From: Trichostrongylus colubriformis
Taxonomy: Eukaryota > Nematoda > Chromadorea > Rhabditida > Trichostrongylidae
Reading direction: 5' to 3'
Assembly (NCBI GenBank): GCA_963978905.1
Contig: OZ022259.1
Coordinates: forward strand, 11,532,001-11,596,000
Length of the DNA: 64,000 bases
Shown: positions 1 to 13,900 of the stretch, piece after piece
Numbering within the stretch: the stretch's first letter is position 1
How the letters are laid out: each line of letters begins with the position of its first letter
Notes under the pieces: model-generated
Databases searched by the model: none
What the model saw: the letters and a program-made list of their open reading frames with translations, nothing else
What the model was told of the DNA's origin: nothing
Program-made: the position numbers and the translations under genes

Positions 1-3000
1 GCACCAGTGAAGTGGCGACACGCAAATGCAGCAAACAAACAAGTTTATTGCAATTAAACGAAAATTCCGATACCTGTCTTTCCGTAAGTTGCAGACTTTC
101 AGAAATTTCCTGCCGTCGTTTCCTTGTCAAGTATTTGTTGTAGTGGAATTCTTTTTCAAGTTCCAGTGTTTGGTTTCGTGAATACGTTTGCCTTGTGCGT
201 TTCGATTCGCCTGACTTTGAACCTGAATGAAATAATATTGCACGGATGATGGTGAAAACAGTACCAAAACTGTGAGAGAGATAGTTGTTGTCGAGAGTAG
301 TAATTTGAAACAGAGCAGTGCGGCTGGTTGTCCCAAACTGACTCACACGTCTGGGGCTACAGTATACAGCCGTGTGTGATGCGACGTCAGTGGTCAGGTG
401 GCAGGTCGCAAAGCGCACGCAGCGCGTTGCGGCTCCTTTCATCTGCGCGAATTCGCGATCTGCTTCTAAGATTTATGGTCGTCGTCCGTTGCCACAACAC
501 GGAGACGGCGAGCCTCGTATCGACATAAAATTATGCAAATTCTCATTACATTCTGGGATAAAAGTTTGTTACGCTCGTACGTGAGCTTGAGATGATTTGA
601 TGAATCGCTTGAGGTGATTTGATAAATCGCTCTTGGAAATATACTGGAACTTGTTAAAGTGGTAAATGGAAGCTAAAAGTTGATTTTTTAACCAAATTTG
701 AATTATCCAGGTGTTTCGGATGAGCTACAAACCTAATAAAGTTCATCTCTACTCTGACGAGACACGACCATGGATGAACTGAGGAGATGTTCAGTCAAAG
801 CGAGGGCCAATCCCTCGCCAAAAGGACGAATATTTGCCTGATATCCTCCGTCCACCCAAGTTGCTCTAAGGTGCTAAAGCAAGTCGTTAGAAGAATTATA
901 TAAAAGCCCCAACCTCATTCAGTGAAAACAATTTGATCAAGTCCACCCTCCGTCCACCCAAGTTGCTCTAAGGTGCTAAAGCAAGTCGTTTGAAGAATTA
1001 TATAAAGGCCCCAACCTCAATCAGTGAAAACAATTTGATCAAGTCCACCCTAACGAAGGTGAGCTACTACCTTCGGTGAGGTAAAATGATTACGGAGAGA
1101 TCTAGATTTCGGCAGGAATTTTGATGTGACCACGAAATTGAGTTGGAAGTCCACTTTTCCGTATTGCTGGTAATGAGGAGAATGGAAGTTTTCGAAATAC
1201 AGTCGTTCAGCACAGTTCACAAGGAACAGGAAAGCTTGGCCTTTGTCTCGTCCTTGCAGACTGTGATATCGCGTGCACTTCTTTCGAGCACCTGTTCTGT
1301 TCCCATATACCGTGCCAAAAGCTGCGGTGACTCAATATCCCTATGCACCTGGTTAGTCACTCGTCACCAAGCTACAGTATCCAAATAAAGTCTGTTCGAT
1401 GAAATTTATGCTCATGCGATGCATTGCAGGCCATACGCGACGTCTGTGTGGTGTGTGTGTGCTGAGACTGATTTATGGAAAACGGAATGAAAACCCAATT
1501 TGAATCGGACGCTTCTTAGGGGCCAATACCATATTGAAGCGGCGGCGAGAGAGGAGAACGAGCAATATTGCGCATAATTACTCGCAAAATAAACTCTAAT
1601 TCACGTCCGGTTCGGTACCACAAATCGCATTCGCTGTGACGACGAGCAACGATGTGATGACGCCTAGAAGACACGATGAGCATCACACGAATGTTACGCA
1701 AAAACAAAGGACGAAAGGAACAGCATTGGTAGAAAAAGTGGATAACCGAGGCATTACCACCACACAACCGTCGAGAGTCCAACGGAAGGTCCTGGCGCTG
1801 ACGTATGCCCCTGTTGCCCCTGTTCAACGGAATCGATCGAATTCGGGCAGCATGGGATACGGTATTGCGTGAGACTAGTTCAGTGAACAAATGAGAGAGC
1901 GAACTGGGAGAGACAGTGGACGGTTCTCCGTTAAATGCTCCTGACCAGTCGCTCCTCACACTACCGAGTGCAAGGAAATTACCTTGGAATGATAACTTAA
2001 TATTCGGATATGCTTCATCAATTATTGACATTCTGACTTCATTTTCTATTCGGATTTAGTTCTCAACGGGAGCGGTTGATTTTCGTTTATAACGTGAAAC
2101 GCGTCTCCTTTTCTACGGTTAAAGGCGGCAGTACAGTGTAATCACTGGGGGAAGACTCAGTCCGAGTGATGATACAGGTTTTTGCCAGAAACTGAATTCG
2201 AAATTATGATCGATAGCCGATCCAAACGAGAGGACGGTGAATATCGGAGTGTGCGCTAGCTCTTTGTTGTCACAGATTAGTCCGTTTTTCAGGTAGATCC
2301 TGTCAAAGGCATCAGAAAGGCTCTGGAATTTTCCCAGGTTCCACGAATAAGCTCTGAGTTTAGTCCCTGAATCCTGCGTACACAAGGCCTATGATCCAGT
2401 CCCATCCATTATGTAAACCATTTAAGGATAAGGACTGATAGGTTGTGATAAGGACTGATAGGCGAAATTGACCTATCACATAAATCATTTACTTCGTATA
2501 TCGGTTTGTGTGTCGGACTGTATGTTTGTCCGCCCGCAAGTCAGCGGTTGTGATAAGGAATGATAGGAGAAATCGACCGCTCAGTTTTGGAAGAATCTAA
2601 TCAATGCTGAAATATCAACCTGAGGCCATGTTCGATGTGATAGTACTTGCTACCTGGATGAACATCTACTCAGGATGCTTGCCACCATACTGCTGTGTGC
2701 TCACGTCACGCTAGGTGCCAGCAGAGTGGGATGGTGTGTAGATATGAAGGTTGGTAAGGGAACAATAAGGTTAGGGTAGATCGGGCAGTTTGTGGGAAAG
2801 TAAGTAAATTGAAACTTATAACGTTGTATTGCAAGACTTCAAACAAGTCACAGCCTCAGTCATTCGTGAGATTGTGAGCGAAAGGCAGCACAAGGGAGAA
2901 ATATGCTGCAACATAAATGGGTACAGTCGCATAACTTTCATCTGTATGACTATTAGGTCGCACCAACGAATAAGTCCCTTCGCATAAGTAGGAAGACACT

Positions 3001-6000
3001 GAAGTCCTACGCTGTTTTTGATAGGAGACCGCTAAGTTATTCTTTCAACTGTATACGTAGCCCGCTTTTCATCAGTACCGTTGATACACCGCGTAGCTGA
3101 ATCGCGTAGCTGAAGCTAGTTTGTTCATATCCATGTATATTTAAAAACAATGATAAGCCCAAGTTCAAAAAAACCTGTCTTGAACCTATAATCTATCCTC
3201 TGTTTGATACTTTTTGGAAGGTTATTAATGTTCTCAACTCCTAATCAACTGGTCCATCACAATGCAGCACAGCTCTTTTGAACTGAAAAACTGATCTGCT
3301 CGGATCTCACTTGCAAACTTGAGCCAAGAGATTCAGAACTTTTACTTGTTTCAAAATAAGTCAATCCATCTCATCAGAACCTAATCGAACTTGAATTTGA
3401 AAGCTGGATCATTTTTGGAAGGTCATGTCCAAAGCAAAAAAATTGTGGCTCAAACCAACTGCTCAAATTCCATCACGATCAAAAGGGGACTCAAACTGTT
3501 GTATCACGGGCAAAAAGAATAAACCCGTTTGCAACAGTTGTCCAAGTCCGGAAAGCTCTTTAACTGTCCAAGTCCGGAAAGCTCGTATGTGAAATGTAAG
3601 CCACTGGTGCATAAAGGACTGCCAGGAAAACGGATCGGAGTGAACACTACAAAATAGTTTTCGTTTCTAGGACTTCCAACCCACTGATGGTCAGAATGGC
3701 GAGAGTTCCATGTTACTAGTATCTCCTGCTTTTCCATGTAACAAAAATGATATCACTTTCTGAAAAGAGGGTTAACAAGTACCCAAGATTTTTCACCATT
3801 TTTTGAATCTAATTTTTTCAACCACAGGTTTTTTTGATTATTCTGTCACTTATTGAAATGTTGCATTGCTATGAGAAATAGAAAAATAAAGTAGATTAGT
3901 GGTGTTTACTACGAATGTTGTTCAGAAACGATGCTAGCTATGGAAATGAGGATCGCTTCATGAACCTGGCCAACATTATCACTGGTGTACTGCGAAGGTT
4001 TCGATGGGTACTTCAGAATAATAGTTGTTCCTATGGTCAATTTCGAGAGAGATAGCCGCGCATAAGCTCTGAGCTGCAGACGAGTTACCTACCTTTCGAC
4101 TAATGATCATTACTAATAACATAGTTATTATAATTCATGAGGAAAAGCGTAAATAAAAACAGAGCAGTCGAAGGGTGATATAAGGAATCTCTGTCAGTGA
4201 AGTGTTATTGAACAAAGCAAAAAGGCGCGTCAGTAGCCTTCAGTGTATGTGTGTGCAAGTGAAGATGGTCAATCGGATAGACACACTGGCGGGGGCGCGA
4301 GAAATTTATGGACAGCGAGGCAGGACGCATCGTAAAACTTGCGACTGACCCGTGTTACCAACCACAACTGATCACATCGTGTTTTGCACGAGATCAATGG
4401 ATTTAGGATCTTACCGCCTGTTCGTAACCCCCTAGAAAGCTCAGAATGTTATGAACATGTGCTATGCGATTTCCTATGAATACTATATCTGGGAGCTAGG
4501 CTTTCTCCAGATCCATCCTGTTATTGGATCGTTCTCTCACTTTTGACAAAGGTAGAAGGAGGCAATGTTCAAGCCACAAGCAGACCAGGGCTACGGTAGA
4601 TGGCGAGCGGTTGCGTCGCAGACACGCAGGTGTCGTCAGCGAACAAATACACGGCAGTTGGAGGGTCGAGCGGCAGATCAAAGCGATGCCGCCTCGGCAA
4701 TATTTCAAACATTTTGACAGCTTGCACCAGTTGTTTCTCTAACGCACTCGACATTCTTTGCTGTTTCAAAAACGATAGGGAGGCGGCCACACAACAGAAG
4801 AGATTTCATCTGAGGTTCATGGGAGAATTTCTTACGAACGAGTCAGATCTATTGGATCCTGTAGAAATTGCGAATATTTTTGTGAATGGGATCAAAATAC
4901 AGTTCTAATTTGATGAAACTGATTGACACCTTCATTAAATTATTAAAGTTCGAACGTCGATTCGGCTGACCCTCATGGGCGCATCAGACCGAGGTTTATG
5001 ACTTTTCCGTCGTATCTGTCATGGATGCTGGTTTTTTGGCGATTTCCCTGCAAGCTGCCCGTAATTTTGCCCGTCATGCCGTGGATTGGTGGTGGTGGGC
5101 AAAATGCCGGTTCGCGATGATGAGCGTTTCATCCGTTTATCGCTTCACCGATGTCACCGACATGGTTTTGCCCGTTCCATGCCGTACGCAGTGCATCATT
5201 CGAACAACTCTGCAATTACTGAGAATGGCCACCGGCGTTCATCGTTACGGTTGAGAGTACGCGTCTGCGGACTCACTCCGATGCTCCTCGTCAACCCCTT
5301 TATCGTCATTTATCGGCGATGAGAGTTCTTCACACCTCTGGGCGCAAAAACATCGTCGAACAACCGTATCGATTTTTTAGATACTATTCTAATGTCGCCG
5401 ATGCGACTTCCCGAAATGGAACTGAGCATGTTATGCAGGGCAACCCGCAAAACAGTTAGAACTAACAAACGAGCAGAAAATGATCAACAAAAGGTGAATG
5501 TGTGGTGGTAGAACTACTTCTAGAAGTCCTTTTCTTTGCTCCTCTCAACCTGGAAAACTCACCAATCCGCATCATACGCCGCCACCAATAACGTTGACGA
5601 AGGGAGCGGTCGCTGATCGCGTTCGCCCGTATCCTCGTCGGAGCGCGCACAAAAAGGCGCTCGCTGTCACGTACGGCGCGGTTGCCCATTAAATGTTGAA
5701 ATATGAAGCGACGAAAATTAGATTCGCTTGTGAAATGTGGTAAATTATCTTCGAAATTATGTAACAACTAGTTCGTCGAGGTCAGATGGCCGCCATTATC
5801 GCCGAAAACAACCGCCTTATGCCCATTCCAAGCCGAATGAAACCCGCTGAAAACTTAGCCACTCTCCTTCATAAAAAAAATTTAGGCGCTTTTAGGTTCA
5901 TCCCAGTGCTATTGTGCTCCTGGTAGGGCTTCCTAAGTCTTATGGCGAGATCGCACACGGTTCTGGCTGTGTTTAATCCGTCGGCTAAGCATATCAGGAT

Positions 6001-7699
6001 GGTGTAAACATACCGTAAATCAGGATTAGGTACGGACAGCTGCAGAGTCAGCGCGCAGCGCATTTACAGCTACTTTTGTCTGACAGTGCTGCTCTTCGAT
6101 CCGCGCCAGCTCTCCTGTCAACCAATGCCGCTGGAAATTGTGTAAAATGAGGACAATGGTAGCCGCTGGAAACGGAGGTGTGAGAAAGTTCATCCACTTA
6201 AGCCCTCTAGATTCCACAAATAAAATGGATATAGTGTGTCATGCACAATTCCAATTGAGGACCAGGGGCCTCGTGGGACGTGGCATGAACACGTGATAAA
6301 TGGCGATAGTGAGCGACGAATAAGAATGACCTGAGCGACGAAAATCGACTTTTAACGGAATTCTACTTTCAACAAGGAAGGAGGGACATCTGATGATGAC
6401 GTTGCTTGGACGACCAGAACTTGCTTGTTAGGATTTTCACTTACAAAACAACTTTTTAACAAAGTATCACCAAAGGTGAAACAGTGAACGACCTACGTCG
6501 TCGTCGTCAAGAAATCGATGGAATAGATAAAATGAAAGTCGCCAACGCTTATGGGATACTGGTTGAGAAAACGTGAGACGGGAAGGTTTGATTCTGTTTC
6601 GACACGTTTTCAGGCAAGATATTTCAATGAATTCTTTGAAAATCTAGTGGCAACTGCAAATACGTGCTGCTAGCTCTAACAATTACCCTTCCAAATAGGT
6701 TTCCAAGCTGTTGCACTGATCTGAAAAGCCGATCCAAAGCAAGTAAGGTTCTCAAATATGGAAACTACCCAACTGTAACTCATTTGAATCTTTGACAAAT
6801 CCGCAGTCACCCGGGGCTCAAATGCAGTTTAGGCAAAACCGAAACGCAACCACCCCTAGGCCGAATATGCAAGCGCACCTCAAGCAAGCCGTGAACCTCA
6901 ATAAAACCAGCAGCATAGCGGGGTCCTATTAGTGGTAAATGGAACGACCATCTCACGACCAATCGCCGTTACGTTTAACGCTGCATTTAATGACTGCTAT
7001 CAATCGAGCGAATCAACTACTAAACACATTTTATGGACATTTGGAAAGATGCGATGTTCGTGCATGATGAAGAATGGATGACCGACGATTATAACAGGGG
7101 CGGGAGGGGAAGCGTCACTGGTGACGATAAATCGACTAAGCAAATCAGAAAAACACATTTATGGAAGCAGAAGCAGAATTTGAAAACCGGAAATAGCTAT
7201 CGAAATACTTACCACTCATTTTCATCCATGGAAATACGGGTTGTGCAAGGTGAACGGACCGATCAGGAAATGATGCTGAACTGGCTTGTAGTGCATTGTA
7301 TCCCGAAAACCTTAATTAAATCGTAAATCGATTGATGTTGCCTCCTGGGAACAATTTACGTTATTGATGAAAGTCTTATCACGCAGTAACCAGTCGTTGG
7401 CAGTGAATGAAGGGAATTACAACGGCAAATACTCAATACGAAAGAAATACACAACTGTCAGTCAATGATAAAGCGATGGAATAAACTGAAATAGAACAGA
7501 AAACTCACGGATTTGAATTTTCCACCCATTGAGCTGCGAGCATATTCTTCATATTATTCACATAACTTTGATTATAGAGCAGAGGATCGTAGGGTTGTTT
7601 TAGGGCATGAGCTTGAGGCATTGGTCCAGCTAGACCCTGTGGGGTAGACTGACCACCCCAGTAGGAATCATCGCCAGTCCAGTTCGGATACATACTCAT
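1..7699 (-). CDS. mab-5: Hox protein MAB-5 (Antp/ftz group), 3' end off window
   Basis: This is a homeodomain transcription factor that in C. elegans patterns the posterior body and acts in the nucleus. Coding exons on the minus strand are 7699-7509, 7310-7213 and 222-74; a further exon must lie left of base 1. The phases fit (191+98+149 = 438 nt, 146 codons). The start [14 protein letters not shown] matches my memory of the C. elegans N-terminus. Residues 90-93 are FPWM, the PBC-cofactor hexapeptide. The homeodomain begins near residue 103 and runs [16 protein letters not shown] through helix 2 to ERQ. It then stops at a donor (CAG|GTATCG) after homeodomain position 44, so the recognition helix is not visible. 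Donors are CC|GTGAGT, G|GTAAGT and CAG|GTATCG. The exon 2 acceptor is uncertain: 7310 (TTAATTAAG) and 7280 (AAGCCAG) both keep phase. The 3' end is truncated only by the window edge. Confidence 0.93.
223..7212 (-). other. mab-5: Large second intron of mab-5
   Basis: About 7 kb lies between the FPWM exon and the homeobox exon, with donor G|GTAAGT at 7212 and acceptor TTTCATTCAG ending at 223. It contains a 102-bp tandem duplication (845-1049) and short local duplications near 2430-2570 and 3540-3590. It also has a 171-codon minus-strand open frame (1516-2031) with no recognisable domain. I see no second gene in it. Such a long intron can hold enhancers, but I identified no specific site. Confidence 0.8.
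845..1049. repeat. 102-bp tandem duplication with adjoining hairpin
   Basis: Two near-identical copies start at about 845 and 947. Each contains CCACCCAAGTTGCTC, a TATATAAA-like stretch and CAATTTGATCAAGTCCACC. A hairpin follows directly, with arms CGAAGGT and ACCTTCG around an 8-nt loop (about 1053-1074). The TATA-like box followed by a short leader resembles a promoter repeat of a retroelement terminus, but no coding part of an element adjoins it. Confidence 0.8.
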
Positions 7700-9640
7700 C
7701 GTCGACTACCGTCAAGACAAGGGGGCAGAGCCCCAGACACTGCAGACACGACCGAGGGCGTGGCCAGCTGTCAGACATACAGAGCGCGTCGACCAATGGT
7801 GGTGATCGGTTGATGCCTTTGATGTTGCCGCCTGGGCAGTCATAAAACAAGCCATAAATTCTCGTTCATCGCTGGGGAAACGTCTTCTCTGTAGGAACAC
7901 ATAGCACATTTGATAGCACGATTATGAACACTGCGAGATAGATGAGATTGTGTGTCGATGTCCAATAGGCTCCGTTCAGTAATAAGAGAACAGCCGAACG
8001 ATATAAATGGAAAAGGAAGCCATCGGACATTTGGCCCTTTCCTGAAGCTTCAAAGCTGCACCAGTTTTTTTTCATTTTGACGTTACGGTAGTCAGCATTT
8101 CCAACGGAGTTCTTCATTCGGAAAATCCTGTTCTTGGAAAGCAACTGTGCACTGGGATGGTTCAGAGCAGTTTTGCAGAGAAAGAATTAAGACGCCACTC
8201 TAGGGATACAGACACTGTACAATTCGAATACATCGATGTAATCATCTGATTTGGGTTTCTGACTTCTATCAGGTTCCAGGTACCCTAGATACCACAAAGT
8301 TTTTTAGGCCCTTCTCGAAGCTGAGCTTCTCTTCCTTTCACTACTGGCATCACCCTCCCCCCCCCCCCCCCCACTATCCACAGTAACATAATGCTGATGA
8401 CGGTAATGTCGTAGAGTTAACACATACTTATGTGGCGAGTGGCCGCCGTTTTCGGCTATTTTATGATCCTCGCGAGTGCGTTTATTACCTTTTGAATGAT
8501 CCGCGCTCGCACCACCCCATCACAAACTGACACACACACACAGACAGACAAACACTTTGCCTCCACACACTACCACTCTCGTCACATCTCTACAGTACAT
8601 ATTCGTAGCTCTATCAACTGGCTCCCCGTCCACACCAGTCGTCACACCAACGTACAGCTTTTTTACTACTTATTCCGGTTTTCGGTGTTTTTCTATCGAT
8701 TTTCTCTCTCACCAGTTTATTCTCGTATGAAACCAGTGGTATGAACTTTTGGGAGGCTGAATCCCAAGCCACGACTGTCAGAAAATGCAATATGGGCTTT
8801 CAAAATCGCTTTAGTTTAGCCAACGCCCTTACTGTTGCTGCTATTTGGTTATGGGATCAAAAAATTCTGGGAAAATCTAAAAATTGCTTTTGAAAATTTG
8901 GGTGCACCTATAGGAACTTGTACATCCGCGAAATAAAAATACGAATTCGTTAAAACTTGTATGCATGCATGTACAATAAAATGTGTAATATATGATATAT
9001 TAATACAAAGACATAAAGGGGAAATTCACTGCTCTTTTCTCGAATTTGAGCTATGGTACAATCTCCGTATTTTGCTTTCAGATACTTTCAAATTTTAGGA
9101 ATTTACCACAGAATCCTTGTGAGATTCCTCCCTCGGCAAAGCCAGAAGGTTTCTGTTAAGCGAAGAACTTTTGAAGGGCTCAGCTGAACACATTCTTGTT
9201 AGTACCATCTTCGGGAGCATGACGAAGCCACGAGCTCTTTCAGTAATGATTTCCTTTTTGAGCGTGTTTTGAACGCAGTCAACGATCCCATCATTGTGGT
9301 TGTTTGCCTTTCCACTGGTTTTCAGAAGCTTCCAGTCTGCACAGTCGCTTCTATAGTTCTGTCCTCATCCCCTACACTTCTTCTAAAAACAGAGAATTCA
9401 ATTCACGGTACATTCATTAACCATCGTTTCATGCCCATCCACGATCAAAATTCCATACTGAAAATCGTGTGTGGTCGGACTGAGTGCTATAAATTTGTTT
9501 GTCGTCAACTCTTCTCTCATATAAACCGGCCACCGTCGGTAACCCTTTCATCTTTCCCATCTTTGCAAAAAAATAGCGGCGTTCCGTCTGAGGTGATTGT
9601 CCTAAATATTTTTGTGTGAATCTAAGTGTATGATCACTCC
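7700..9640. other. mab-5 5' flanking region
   Basis: This is DNA upstream of the mab-5 start on the minus strand. Minus-strand open frames at 7712-7909 and 7866-8144 have no recognisable domain. A poly-C run lies at about 8358-8372 and a short CA/CACA tract at 8530-8545. An AG seven bases before the ATG (ACGGTAG) could be a splice or trans-splice acceptor, but its polypyrimidine context is weak. The mab-5 promoter should be here; no specific element was recognised. Confidence 0.45.
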
Positions 9641-9703
9641 TTGCTGAACGGGTTGATGGCGATGAAGAAGTTTTTGGCGCAGATTCACAAGGAATGTCCT
9701 GCT

Positions 9704-10557
9704 TCAGTTCGTCTCAATCAACACAATCACCCGCTTTAGCCCTCGACCACTTTGAGAACAACGCAAAGTCATTGCTCTTCTTTTCGCATCGTATACACAC
9801 CTCTTATCATTTAGTTTAATGGTGGTTGAAAACGTGAAGAGCTGTTTGTCACTGGGAATTGGCTCGTTTATCTGTCTCACCTGCGATTCCGCAGATTCAC
9901 GACATATGTACACATGATCGAATCCCAGAATCAATGAAGTATCTCACCACTATGCACAGGTTACTTTGGAGAAAACCACCTCGGAAGGCTCTCAGGGCGA
10001 TTTTACAACTGGGGCTTCGTCTGGGAGGTCATTGATTTGTAAGCTCCCATCGTCAGCAATGGAGGCGAAACATCACTTCTAGTTCTGATCTTGCAAAGCC
10101 TCTGGATTTGCAAGGTGTTAAATCAGCTCACAGAAGAATAGCAGAGTGGGATTCCCTCGCGGATGCCCTGAATAAGTATTGGGTTTATCTATCTAAAAAG
10201 TAAGGTATGCTGACGGACATTAGCCAAATCGTAAAACAGTTCGGCATCGACCACTTCGGAGACCCCATCACTGATTCACCTGCATCATCCACCGTTCAGA
10301 CTTACTGAGAAATCTTCCTTGGAAGTGGCCAGTAACGGCTGCAAAGCGCTGTCACCAAGGATTCCATATGACTGCTCTATTGAGGTCCTTCCCATTAAGA
10401 TCTTTGGCATAGCTCTATTGCATATGAATAGCTTGCAGACAGCGGGTAAGCGGGGATGCACCCAAGAACCAAATTTAGTAGAAAGCTCACCCATCATGTT
10501 GAGACGGAGGGAAGGAGATCCAACGTTTGTAGTCTTTACAGGGACCGTCATGAACAT
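9704..10557 (-). pseudogene. Possible LTR-retroelement remnant (protease-like?)
   Basis: Two minus-strand open stretches (10557-10285 and 9934-9704) have protein-like composition and are separated by stops and frameshifts. The first ends with a run resembling the C-terminal part of a retropepsin (PKILMGRTSI after a hydrophobic strand). No DTG active site was found. The assignment to a retroelement is a guess. It could also be an unrelated decayed repeat. Confidence 0.25.
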
Positions 10558-10999
10558 CTGAGCGTATTATATGTCAAATCTCACTGTGAACGAAGATTTG
10601 CATGAGAATCGCGGAAGCCAAACGTGAACAGGGAGATTTTTGCGATGCTTTTCAAGTGGAAGTCAAATTCGATAACTGAGAGTTGAGCAAGCACTGCTGA
10701 AAGGAAGAAACTATTCCCAGAGAAGGTGGTTTACTCGGAGCAAGTTCATTACTCCTACGCAACCATGAACTGATCCACCAGCATCTTCGCTGATAGTGGA
10801 GAGTCATCGAACAGCCTGCAGAAAAGACAATGTCTGTGGATGTTGGTTACGAGTGAAAGAAAACTCAAAAAACATGAAGACTGAACCCGTGATGAGGTCA
10901 CAGTGGGGTTTCTGCCTCACAAGGATATGGGAAAGGGTTTCCTAATAATAAACCTTTCGATCTGGCCCTCGCGCATCAAAGACAACGAGGACATTATTA

Positions 11000-13900
11000 T
11001 TCCACAGGCTTTGTTTAGGACAGAGTCAAAATCGCACTAAAAGCAGCGGACTTTCCCTTCCGACACCAGTATAGGAGATGTCAGTCCGGAGATGAGCTCT
11101 GTTCAAGTTGAGTCAGTGGTCTCCTCCTTGTGCTTGCAAGGCAGTTCCAGCTTTCTAGTGTGGCAAATGAGAAGCTCAATACTATTCCATAACTGCGATG
11201 ACCTCGATCACCACTATTTCCATAGGTAATTTTTCAAGCGGTGGACTGTTTCAAAGCCATTAACATTGCTGATTTAATTGTTGACAATTTAAATCAAAAC
11301 TTTATATGACCACAAGTTTGATGAGCCATTATCCGCAAGTACTAAGTACATTTTTAGTACATTTTAGTACATTTTGAATTTATCAAGGCCTGGATCTACT
11401 TCTGCCAGAGACTGTTTCCCGAAACCAAACCAGATGCATCCACACGCATCAGATTCACGGCGATATAAGCAAATTTATCAGAATCACGAATGTTTTGCTC
11501 CCTTTCCGAACTTTACACCGAATTTCCACCCGGCTAATAATTTTTCTCTTGACATGAACTGCTTTAGAAACAGAAGTCATCACTGCTTAACAAGTCAGAC
11601 CGATGGGTGGTAAGTGGATATATGACATGACAGAATGAAGGGGAAATTCATTTATTATCACCTCAGCGCCGCTGACTGCAGGCAGGATCTTCCGATGGTT
11701 GAAAAAAAAACTGTCCAGGAATCCCGATCAACCAAGCTCAAACTCTATGAGAGAGAATTAATCCAGGATGTGTTTCTCTCCATCAGTTTATTAGAATCTC
11801 CAGGCAACTTTCTAACACTTTTGAAGTTGTCTGGAGGAATGTAACAGACACAATTTCAGCCATTTTTGGGCAGGTGATAGCTAAATTTTTCCATTGATGT
11901 TGATGGAAACGGTAAGCGTCGTTGAGGACTTTGTCAGTGTTCTTGCGTAGTTTGAAACCAAAGTTGTGTAGCTGCCTCACACATTCAGACACCATTACGG
12001 TTCCATCCGGTTCAATTGTTGCATCTTCGTCAAAGCTGGCGAATAAGTTATGGTCGTTCTTCATATCAGCCAGTGTATCGGACTATTTCCATGAAATAAT
12101 ACTGTATCGACGACATACCCCCACAAACCGGTCGTCGTTGAGCCTTGCTGGCTGATGTACCGTAACCCCGAGGCGGTGGTTGCCGGCAAGATCAAAGCAT
12201 CAGGATGAGAGGCGAGCTTTTTCCTCTCAACTGATTTATAGCTGAATAGACGCTCAAGTCTTGAGGCCAGCCTGGGCAGAAAAGAAAACTTCGAATGCTG
12301 AGATGTAACATTTGCATGTGAATGCTGATCGTAAGAATTTCACTTGCTTGCAACCATAGCCCTGACGAAGACTACCTGGTCTTTGTGTGGGGGCCTCACA
12401 TCTCCCATAGACTTTAAATCACTGCTAAGGTTGGCAACAAATTTGCAGAAAGTCAGCCAGATAATGGAATCACTGGTGAAGTTCGTGCGAAGTCGACGGC
12501 ACACATGGCGAAGAAGAATTTATTGTTTTCGAACAACTACCGTAGCCGTTCATCATCGTATCGACTGTACGAAGGTCGCCTTCACGGTCGATTTTCGGTT
12601 GTTCCTTGCAGCTACCGTATTCCAACCGATTTTTACTTCAACATCATCTGATAAGAATGATTCGTAGCGATTGTTGTCGAAAACATTGGCCAGTTTGGAA
12701 GTTGTTGACTTCCTTGCCCCGAATGAACTCATGGAGGATTTCCAAGTTCACACCCTACCCATAAAAATTCACTTGGACAATTTGCCGATCGAATATCTCT
12801 AAGGCCATTATTTGTTTCGCCTTCGGACGTCTACTTTAATATTCTATTACTGCGATATCCCATGAATGCTCTCCTCGGCACGCTGTAGTTCTCACTGGCC
12901 GGCTTTGTCCATCTTGCCCTCCGTCTTTCTTCTTCAGGAACCCCAATTTTTCCGGGACTACGGTAGCGCGTGATGCATTACCGTGGTACATGGATAATTG
13001 AAGGAAAGGGAGATTTATGAAGTTTGCCAGGTGTTAGATCGTATAGTCGACCTCATCCTGGAATGGGCTTCAAGCAGAACAGAATATGCTCCAACCGGAT
13101 ATTACGACGGCCAGCTATCACCGGAAGAAATAAAAATGAAGGAAATAAGGAATCATCTTATTCCAAGAATGGGTACAGGGCAGAGATTGGTTGAAACTAG
13201 AAGAGCCGCCATCTGGGAACAGGACTGAGTGTTGATAGTCAAGAACCCCTTTTTAAAGTTTTTCAGGATAGCTGACCAAGTAAGTCCATGGTATGATCAT
13301 GGCCACTTACCAAGGGTTTTGGTGGGAAGGGGGGGGGGGTGGCTGGACTCGCCTTGCCATTAGGTGTTGTTGGGAACAGTGACGGCCGGATTGATTCAGA
13401 TCGTAACCATGACTTCTTTACGAAGCCTGTTCAGCTTCTAGTTCCAGTAGAATCATTCCGTAACCATATGGGTTGGCTCAGTAGTCACAGCATTCTTGCA
13501 AAGGAACAAATGTTACGAACAAGGCATTGAGCCGATGCCGGGGGTCTCGTTTGCAGAGAATCGATCGGAGCATCAAAATTCTAAAAAAATGATGATTTCT
13601 AGATTTCCCATTACGTCTGAACAACCTTACAGGATTCTAATCCACTTCAAGTTTTGAGAGTACATGATAAAAGGAAGGCAGTAATCAATAATACAACAAA
13701 AATTAATATGTTACTCATATCACATGAAATACAGTATGCGGTAGCGCAAAAAAGGAGCCGGCTGTTTCTAAGCCAAAACCAGAGAATAGGGGCCAGACAG
13801 CGACATATTGTGCGAATCGACGGGGTGTCGGCCCGTGTGAGACGGCCAAAACTCATAAAGCTTATTTTATGATAGCTCGTGTGTGGCCATTCGAAATCAT

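Noticed and set aside
1516..2031. 171-codon minus-strand open frame in the mab-5 intron
   Set aside because: No domain, no splice or expression evidence; composition looks like translated noncoding DNA.
7033..7326. 97-codon plus-strand frame
   Set aside because: It is the antisense shadow of the mab-5 exon carrying FPWM.
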